DNA from: an uncultured Peptococcaceae bacterium | Lineage (GTDB): Bacteria > Bacillota > Peptococcia > Peptococcales > Peptococcaceae | Direction of reading: 5' to 3' | DNA length: 25,103 nt | NCBI GenBank assembly: GCA_937922955.1 | Contig: CALAKO010000030.1 | Span: forward strand, 1 to 25,103 | Part shown: piece by piece, positions 20,829 through 25,103 of the stretch | How positions within the stretch are numbered: position 1 is the first letter of the stretch | Layout of the letters: each line of letters starts with the position of its first letter | The notes under the pieces: generated by a model | Databases searched by the model: none | What the model was told of the DNA's origin: nothing | Seen by the model: the letters and a program-made list of their open reading frames with translations, nothing else | Position numbers and translations under genes: made by a program

Positions 20829-21731
20829 TCAGACAGAACGTCGGCGGTATTGCCCAGGTGTCAGTGCATAGCGGCGCGTGAACGCGTTGCTGAATTGGCT
20901 GGTGCTGCTGTAGCCCACTTCCTGGGCAATTTCCAGCACGGTCATGTCGCTGTCTCGCAAGAGCGCGGCGGCTTGGCTCAATCGCTGTTCTTGCAGCCAG
21001 GCGTGGATGGGTTGGCCGTAGAGCTGTCGAAATTCTTTCTTGAGCACCGTTTGCGAGACGCCGAAACGAGTACTGAGAATGTCGATGGTGAGCTTCTCAC
21101 TGAGATGCTTCTGCATGTAGGTCGTCATTTTGACCAATACGGGTGCCAGGCTGTTAGCATGATGGGTGCGCTGAGGTGTCGCTTCGGCGATAAAATCGCG
21201 GCAGCTGAGCAGATAGAGCAGTTCCAGGGCCTTCCAGAGACTGTAGCGGGCGTGCTCTGTTTCGTCCAGTGCATCGAGGCTGTCAAAGACGGCGTTGGAC
21301 CAAGGCGCGGCGCCGATGACGGCACAGCCGTCGTGTTTGTGCATGCATCGGCCGACGGCCGTTGTGTCCAGCTGCGAGCCGCCAGTCAGGGCGCAGAGCG
21401 TCAGCAGGCTGTCTTGAGCCTGCTGCCCGTCAACGATCACAACAATGCCGCTCAAATCTCCGCTGAAGCAGGCCGATTCGATGGTGGATGCATCACTGAG
21501 GAGAAAGATTTCTCGTTCCAGCACCATCAGCTGGCGTTGATGGCTGCGTTGCAGGCTGAGACGGCCGCTGCGACAGAAAAAGGCTTCAAAATGCTTTGGC
21601 GGCAAAACAGGCATCAGCGAATGAAAGGTGGATGATGCGGCATCATCGCAGGAAAACCGGCAAACAGTGACGCCCTGGGTGGGGTGACTCCAAACAGCTG
21701 TGTGATTGTGCCGCAAATATTCTGCCAGCAT
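20829..21731 (-). CDS. AraC family transcriptional regulator
   Basis: This 300-residue regulator has an AraC/XylS C-terminal DNA-binding domain (residues about 200-300): KLTIDILSTRFGVSQTVLKKEFRQLYGQPIHAWLQEQRLSQAAALL (first helix-turn-helix), then MTVLEIAQEVGYSSTSQFSNAFTRRYALTPGQYRR (second). The N-terminal 180 residues are an effector domain I cannot place with certainty; its general look resembles PchR-like iron-responsive regulators. I chose ATG 21731, with AAGGAGG 7 bases upstream. It is divergent from an MFS operon and has a near-perfect promoter covered by direct repeats, so self-control and control of the transporters are likely. I see no terminator after it, so transcripts may run into the metal ATPase operon. 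Confidence 0.9.
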   Translation of the reverse strand: MLAEYLRHNHTAVWSHPTQGVTVCRFSCDDAASSTFHSLMPVLPPKHFEAFFCRSGRLSLQRSHQRQLMVLEREIFLLSDASTIESACFSGDLSGIVVIVDGQQAQDSLLTLCALTGGSQLDTTAVGRCMHKHDGCAVIGAAPWSNAVFDSLDALDETEHARYSLWKALELLYLLSCRDFIAEATPQRTHHANSLAPVLVKMTTYMQKHLSEKLTIDILSTRFGVSQTVLKKEFRQLYGQPIHAWLQEQRLSQAAALLRDSDMTVLEIAQEVGYSSTSQFSNAFTRRYALTPGQYRRRSV

Positions 21732-21775
21732 GTACAAGCCTCCTTCAATGGGAACGATCAATAATTAGATAAGAC

Positions 21776-21804
21776 TAACTTTATAATACGCCAAGGGTAA
21801 CTTT
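21776..21804. promoter_or_regulatory. Direct repeats, candidate AraC regulator sites
   Basis: Two TAACTTT heptamers (21776-21782 and 21798-21804) are 22 bases apart in the same orientation, about two helical turns, the layout often seen for AraC-family sites. They flank the -10 and touch the spacer of the araC promoter. Confidence 0.4.
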
Positions 21805-21811
21805 CTGTCAA
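21783..21811 (-). promoter_or_regulatory. araC-type gene promoter
   Basis: Minus-strand TTGACA (21811-21806), 17-base spacer, TATTAT (21788-21783). Confidence 0.75.
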
Positions 21812-21866
21812 TTGCTAGTTGCTAACCGATTTTATCGAACACCATCTACCAGAAAAATGAATGACC

Positions 21867-21894
21867 TTGAGGCGCCCAGCGGTGGTAGTATATT
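21867..21894 (+). promoter_or_regulatory. Promoter of the MFS operon
   Basis: TTGAGG (21867-21872) and TATATT (21889-21894) with a 16-base spacer, weaker than the divergent promoter, which would fit activation by the AraC-type regulator. Confidence 0.4.
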
Positions 21895-21932
21895 AATGAA
21901 GGATTTTGCCTTCAAGGAGGAGGTACTGCGCC

Positions 21933-23084
21933 GTGATTTTGAAACTGTTTAATCGCGATATCAGTCTGGTTTTTGCAGCCAGCTTTTTTTATATGTCCTG
22001 TTCGTTCATTGCGACACCATTGATTGCAGGCTTTTCGGAGAGCCTTGGTGCGAGTGCGCTGTTTATGAGCGTCATTGGTGCCACATTTAACACCGTGGCG
22101 TTGTTGTCGCGCCCTTTTGTGGGCAATCTTGCCGATCGACTCAGTCGGTATAAGTTGTCGTCGATTGGGGCGGTGCTGATGCTTTTGGGCTGCGTTGGCT
22201 ATGTGTGTGCACAAGCTCCTTGGCTGGTGATGGTGGCACGCATCATTCACGGGATTGGTATGTCCTGCTGTTCGATCTGCCTGTCTACTTGGATTGCTGG
22301 ACTGCTGCCCAAAGAAAACCTTGGCGCAGGCATGGGACTCTACGGGGCAACCAACGCTCTCGGCATGGCGATTGCGCCGTCCTTGGGGATTGTTATTTAC
22401 GACCATGTGGGCTATCGTCCGGTCTTTGTGTTGGGCACGGTGCTCTGCCTTTTGACATTGGTGCTCGTGCACTTTGTCAGCGACAAGGGCGAGCCGCATC
22501 CGGATGCGCGTCGTAAGCGTCATCGTGGCATTGTGGCTGCGAATGTGGTGCCGGTGGGATTGATTATTATGCTATTTGCTATTCCTTACTGCGCCACCCA
22601 GTCTTATTTGGTGAATCTGATTGCGGCGCGAGGATTGTCGGTGCATGCCGGTTGGTTCTTCCCATTTTACGCGTTGGTGCTGCTGGTGCTGCGTCTGTCG
22701 TTGGCCAGCCAGTTTGACAAACGGCCGTTTTCGTTCTTTTTATTCAGCAGCTCAGGCTGTGCGCTGGTGAGTCTGTTTCTGCTGCATGTGATGCAGTCCA
22801 ATGTGGCGCTGTTGGTGGCGGCAATTTTCATGGCTGGCGGCTATGGCATTATGTGCTCCATCTGTCAGTCGACGGCGGTGCTGTTGGTGGACGAAAGCGA
22901 GCGCGGCTTGGGCAACAGCACCTACTACATTGGCATCGACCTTGGCATGGCGCTGGGAGCCTTTATTGGCGGGATTCTCTACGGCTATTTGCCGCTGAAC
23001 TTGTTTTATCCATTGCTGGCTCTTTCTGTGCCGCTGTCGTTGTTGGTCTATGCGCTCAATCGCAGGAAATTCCATCATGAATAG
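21933..23084 (+). CDS. MFS transporter (paralogue 1)
   Basis: This 383-residue membrane protein is a major facilitator superfamily transporter with about 12 helices in two halves. The loop 2-3 motif A is visible as RPFVGNLADRLSRYK (residues about 60-74). A basic central loop (HPDARRKRHRG, near 190-200) joins the halves. I chose the GTG at 21933 because AAGGAGGAGG is 9 bases upstream and the start then aligns exactly with the paralogue at 23788 (both 383 aa). It is similar to drug or metallophore exporters, but the substrate is unknown. It leads an operon divergent from the AraC-type gene. A weak hairpin follows its stop. Confidence 0.88.
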   Translation: MILKLFNRDISLVFAASFFYMSCSFIATPLIAGFSESLGASALFMSVIGATFNTVALLSRPFVGNLADRLSRYKLSSIGAVLMLLGCVGYVCAQAPWLVMVARIIHGIGMSCCSICLSTWIAGLLPKENLGAGMGLYGATNALGMAIAPSLGIVIYDHVGYRPVFVLGTVLCLLTLVLVHFVSDKGEPHPDARRKRHRGIVAANVVPVGLIIMLFAIPYCATQSYLVNLIAARGLSVHAGWFFPFYALVLLVLRLSLASQFDKRPFSFFLFSSSGCALVSLFLLHVMQSNVALLVAAIFMAGGYGIMCSICQSTAVLLVDESERGLGNSTYYIGIDLGMALGAFIGGILYGYLPLNLFYPLLALSVPLSLLVYALNRRKFHHE

Positions 23085-23092
23085 AGGTCTTG

Positions 23093-23121
23093 TCCGGTTT
23101 TTATGTCGGACTTTTTCTTTT
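23093..23121 (+). terminator. Weak hairpin terminator after the first MFS gene
   Basis: GTCCG (23093-23097) pairs with CGGAC (23107-23111), followed by TTTTTCTTTTT. The short stem suggests only partial termination before the next gene. Confidence 0.45.
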
Positions 23122-23177
23122 TGTGCAGAGGAAAAGTGTTATGATATAGGAAGACTTTTATCTGGGAGGCATCAATC

Positions 23178-23798
23178 ATGACACAACCTTTTCCGGTTAT
23201 CACCGTCAGCCGCGAATTTGGCAGCGGCGGCCACAGCATTGCCCTGGCGCTCTCAAAGCGGCTCGGTGTGCCCTTTTACGATAAGGAGATTGTACTGGCG
23301 GCTGTTGAAAAAAGCGGATTCAGCGAGGATTTTGTGGCGCATCAAGGGGAGCACTTGAGTTCCAGCGAGCGTTTCTGGAATCGTTTTTTGCGTTCCAATG
23401 CGCCGGGTTACCAGGATCCGCAGGATGAGCTGTACGCCATTCAACGGCATATTATTCTGGATTATGCAGCGTCGCCGTGCATCATTGTCGGCCGCACTGC
23501 AGACCACATTTTGCGGGAGGCGGGCATTCCAGCGCTCAATGTGTTCATTCATGCCAATGACGATTTTCGTGCGCAGCGTGTGCTGGAGCGCTATGGGGAC
23601 ATGGATGACACCGACATCCTCACTCGTCTGCGTGAAAAGGATCGTGCCCGTGCTGATTTTTACGAGCATTTCACTGGTTTGAGATGGGGGGATGCGAGAC
23701 ATTTTCATGTCAGCCTTGATTCTTCTGTGCTCGGTGTGGCCACTTGCGTGGACATTATTGTGGACATTCTGAGAGAGGAGGAACAGCGTGATTACTAA
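23178..23798 (+). CDS. Cytidylate kinase-like P-loop protein
   Basis: This 206-residue protein belongs to the cytidylate kinase-like family. It has ITVSREFGSGGHSIALALSKRLGVPFYDKEIV (residues about 8-39), with the family's GSGG loop in place of a classical GK[ST] Walker A, and CIIVGRTADHILRE near 106-119, then NVFIHANDDFRAQRVLERYG near 125-144. It is distinct from true Cmk, and its substrate is unknown; such proteins occur beside transporters and regulators in Firmicutes. GGGAGG lies about 9 bases before ATG 23178. Its last 11 bases overlap the next MFS gene, so translation is coupled. A weak -10-like TATGAT is present upstream without a good -35. Confidence 0.88.
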   Translation: MTQPFPVITVSREFGSGGHSIALALSKRLGVPFYDKEIVLAAVEKSGFSEDFVAHQGEHLSSSERFWNRFLRSNAPGYQDPQDELYAIQRHIILDYAASPCIIVGRTADHILREAGIPALNVFIHANDDFRAQRVLERYGDMDDTDILTRLREKDRARADFYEHFTGLRWGDARHFHVSLDSSVLGVATCVDIIVDILREEEQRDY

Positions 23799-24939
23799 GC
23801 TTCTGACGCGTGATGTGCGGCTGATTCTTGTGGCCAGCTTTTTTTATATGGCTTGCCCGATGATGGTGACGCCGTTGATCACTGGTTTTTCTGAAAGCCT
23901 CGGCGCCAGCGCGGTTTTAATGGGCTTGGTTGGCGGGATGATGAACATTGTTTCTCTATGCTGCCGGCCTTTCGTTGGCAATTTGGCGGATAAAATCAGC
24001 AAATATCGTCTGACCTCTATTGGCTCGATTTTGATGATTCTTTCTTGTTTGGGCTATGTGTTGGCCCCTTCACCAGCAGTGATCGTGGCGGCGCGTGTCA
24101 TCAACGGCGTTGGTTTTTCCTGCTGCAGCGTTTGCATGGCAACCTGGATTTCCAATCTTTTGCCGAAGGAACGCATCGGAGCTGGTATGGGGCTCTATGG
24201 CACCATGAATGCACTGGCCATGGCGATGGCACCAGCTTTAGGCATCAGCCTCTATGGTCATATTGGTTATCGGGCGGCCTTTGTGATTGCTACCGTGATG
24301 GCTGTGATGGTTGTTGTGACGATTCAGTTTGTGCACAACAAAGGTGAGGTTCAGCATCTGGCGTCCGCTAGTCGTCATGGCAGCTTTGTGGCGGTGGATG
24401 TGCTGCCCGTGGCGGCCATCATTATGCTCTTCGCCATTCCTTACTGCGCCACCCAGTCTTTCCTTGTCAGTTACATTGCGGCACGGGATCTCTCGGTCAG
24501 CGCCAGCTTTTTCTTTCCTTTGTATGCGGCTGGATTGTTGGTGCTGCGTCTGTCGCTGGCGAATTGGTTTGATAAAAAGCCGTTTTATTTCTTTTTTAGC
24601 ATGTGTTCCATTTGTTTGTTGATCAGCCTTTATTTTCTCAATGCTATGGACAATAATCTGCTGCTTTTTGCAGCGGCTGTCTTCATGGCGGCCGGTTATG
24701 GCATCATGTGTTCGGTCTGCCAATCGACGGCCATTCTTCTCGTTGGCGAAGAAAAACGTGGCCTGGCAAACAGTACCTATTATATCGGTTTTGATCTTGG
24801 TATGGCATTGGGGCCAATTTTTGGCGGATTTTTATATGGTCATGTGAACATTGCGTTGTTTTATCCGGTGCTTGCGCTGGTCGTTCCAGCTGCGGTGCTG
24901 GTGTATGTTTTGAATCGTCGACGTTTTCGTCATGTTTAA
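23788..24939 (+). CDS. MFS transporter (paralogue 2)
   Basis: This 383-residue major facilitator transporter is the same length as the first MFS protein and closely similar along its whole length, for example ASFFYMACPMMVTPLITGFSESLGASA, RPFVGNLADKISKYRLTSIGSI and FAIPYCATQSFLVSYIAARDLSV. The start is GTG 23788, with AGGAGG about 7 bases upstream inside the kinase-like gene. Tandem duplication with the kinase-like gene between is the simplest history. Differing residues in the helices may give the two pumps different substrates or directions, for example one exporting and one importing; this is inference. A terminator follows the stop by about 13 bases. Confidence 0.9.
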   Translation: MITKLLTRDVRLILVASFFYMACPMMVTPLITGFSESLGASAVLMGLVGGMMNIVSLCCRPFVGNLADKISKYRLTSIGSILMILSCLGYVLAPSPAVIVAARVINGVGFSCCSVCMATWISNLLPKERIGAGMGLYGTMNALAMAMAPALGISLYGHIGYRAAFVIATVMAVMVVVTIQFVHNKGEVQHLASASRHGSFVAVDVLPVAAIIMLFAIPYCATQSFLVSYIAARDLSVSASFFFPLYAAGLLVLRLSLANWFDKKPFYFFFSMCSICLLISLYFLNAMDNNLLLFAAAVFMAAGYGIMCSVCQSTAILLVGEEKRGLANSTYYIGFDLGMALGPIFGGFLYGHVNIALFYPVLALVVPAAVLVYVLNRRRFRHV

Positions 24940-24952
24940 GCTTTTGATTCAA

Positions 24953-24996
24953 ATGCCCTCTATTATTTTAGCAATAGTAGAGGGCATTATTTTTTA
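24953..24996 (+). terminator. Terminator of the MFS operon
   Basis: A 15-bp stem (24953-24967 with 24973-24987, one G-T pair) around TTAGC, followed by TATTTTTT. Confidence 0.9.
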
Positions 24997-25040
24997 TGGA
25001 GTTATATTGTCAGTGTTATCGCTTTTTAGTGAAGTTTTTT

Positions 25041-25069
25041 TTGAGAAAAGTTAAAAATGGTCATTATAT
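25041..25069 (+). promoter_or_regulatory. Promoter candidate at the window end
   Basis: TTGAGA (25041-25046) and TTATAT (25064-25069) with a 17-base spacer, pointing out of the window. The gene it serves is not in view. Confidence 0.35.
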
Positions 25070-25103
25070 TACTATACTGGACATGTAGGGTTTGATATTA
25101 TCG

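Noticed and set aside
20671..21635. Plus-strand open frames opposite the metal ATPase operon start and the AraC-type gene
   Set aside because: They are antisense shadows without ribosome sites, and they contradict the promoter and ribosome site on the minus strand.
21761..21800. Fur-box-like AT-rich sequence near the araC-type promoter
   Set aside because: No arrangement close to the 19-bp Fur consensus could be made; the direct TAACTTT repeats explain the pattern better.
1..25103. CRISPR arrays, insertion sequences, phage genes or attachment sites
   Set aside because: No regularly spaced repeats, transposase or integrase motifs, or flanking duplications were found.

Overview
This 25.1 kb window looks like an ordinary chromosomal segment of an anaerobic Firmicute. 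The GC content is moderate (low-to-mid 50s % by eye). Shine-Dalgarno sites are strong AGGAGG types, TTG and GTG starts are frequent, and intergenic gaps are compact and rich in intrinsic terminators. Gene content (DUF6110-like protein plus P1B ATPase, copper-amine-oxidase-type stalk protein, YkoY-like TerC proteins behind a Mn2+ riboswitch) fits a Negativicutes-type organism such as a Megasphaera relative. That placement is inference and is not certain. I see no phage, IS element, CRISPR array, rRNA or plasmid feature.

Layout. 1-2.3 kb (minus): a degenerate iron-containing alcohol dehydrogenase homologue that appears to have lost all its metal ligands, a YigZ/IMPACT protein, and a 90-aa acidic hypothetical protein. 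2.4-4.4 kb (plus): an acyltransferase-3-like membrane protein, tRNA-Gln(CUG), and a GNAT acetyltransferase, each with its own promoter. 4.4-6.9 kb (plus): a structured leader, an ECF S component (probably pantothenate), type III pantothenate kinase coaX, and an RNase Z-like hydrolase, forming a probable CoA-precursor operon. 6.9-10 kb (plus): a consensus promoter, a clear yybP-ykoY Mn2+ riboswitch with its terminator, two tandem TerC paralogues, and a tRNA-dihydrouridine synthase. 10.1-10.5 kb: a thioredoxin-fold protein. 10.6-15.3 kb: a LysR regulator divergent from a heterodimeric ABC exporter pair, with overlapping promoters and an inverted-repeat operator candidate. 15.4-17.4 kb: glyA-upp, linking serine/glycine one-carbon metabolism and uracil salvage. 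17.4-20.8 kb (minus): a secreted stalk-domain protein, then a metal P-type ATPase operon made of an unlisted 26-aa TTG-start peptide, a DUF6110-like protein and the ATPase, with a terminator inside the operon. 20.8-25 kb: an AraC regulator divergent from MFS transporter, cytidylate-kinase-like protein and paralogous MFS transporter.

The most promising items are the metal ATPase operon with its small membrane peptide and internal terminator, the metal-ligand-free Fe-ADH homologue, the unclassified two-part leader before the ECF gene, the AraC/MFS/kinase-like/MFS locus, and the TerC pair with a riboswitch before the first gene and a long hairpin before the second. Several metal-linked functions fall in one window: Mn2+ sensing and export, a P1B ATPase, and transporters under an AraC regulator. 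All coordinates, promoters and hairpins were read by eye, and no database search was run.
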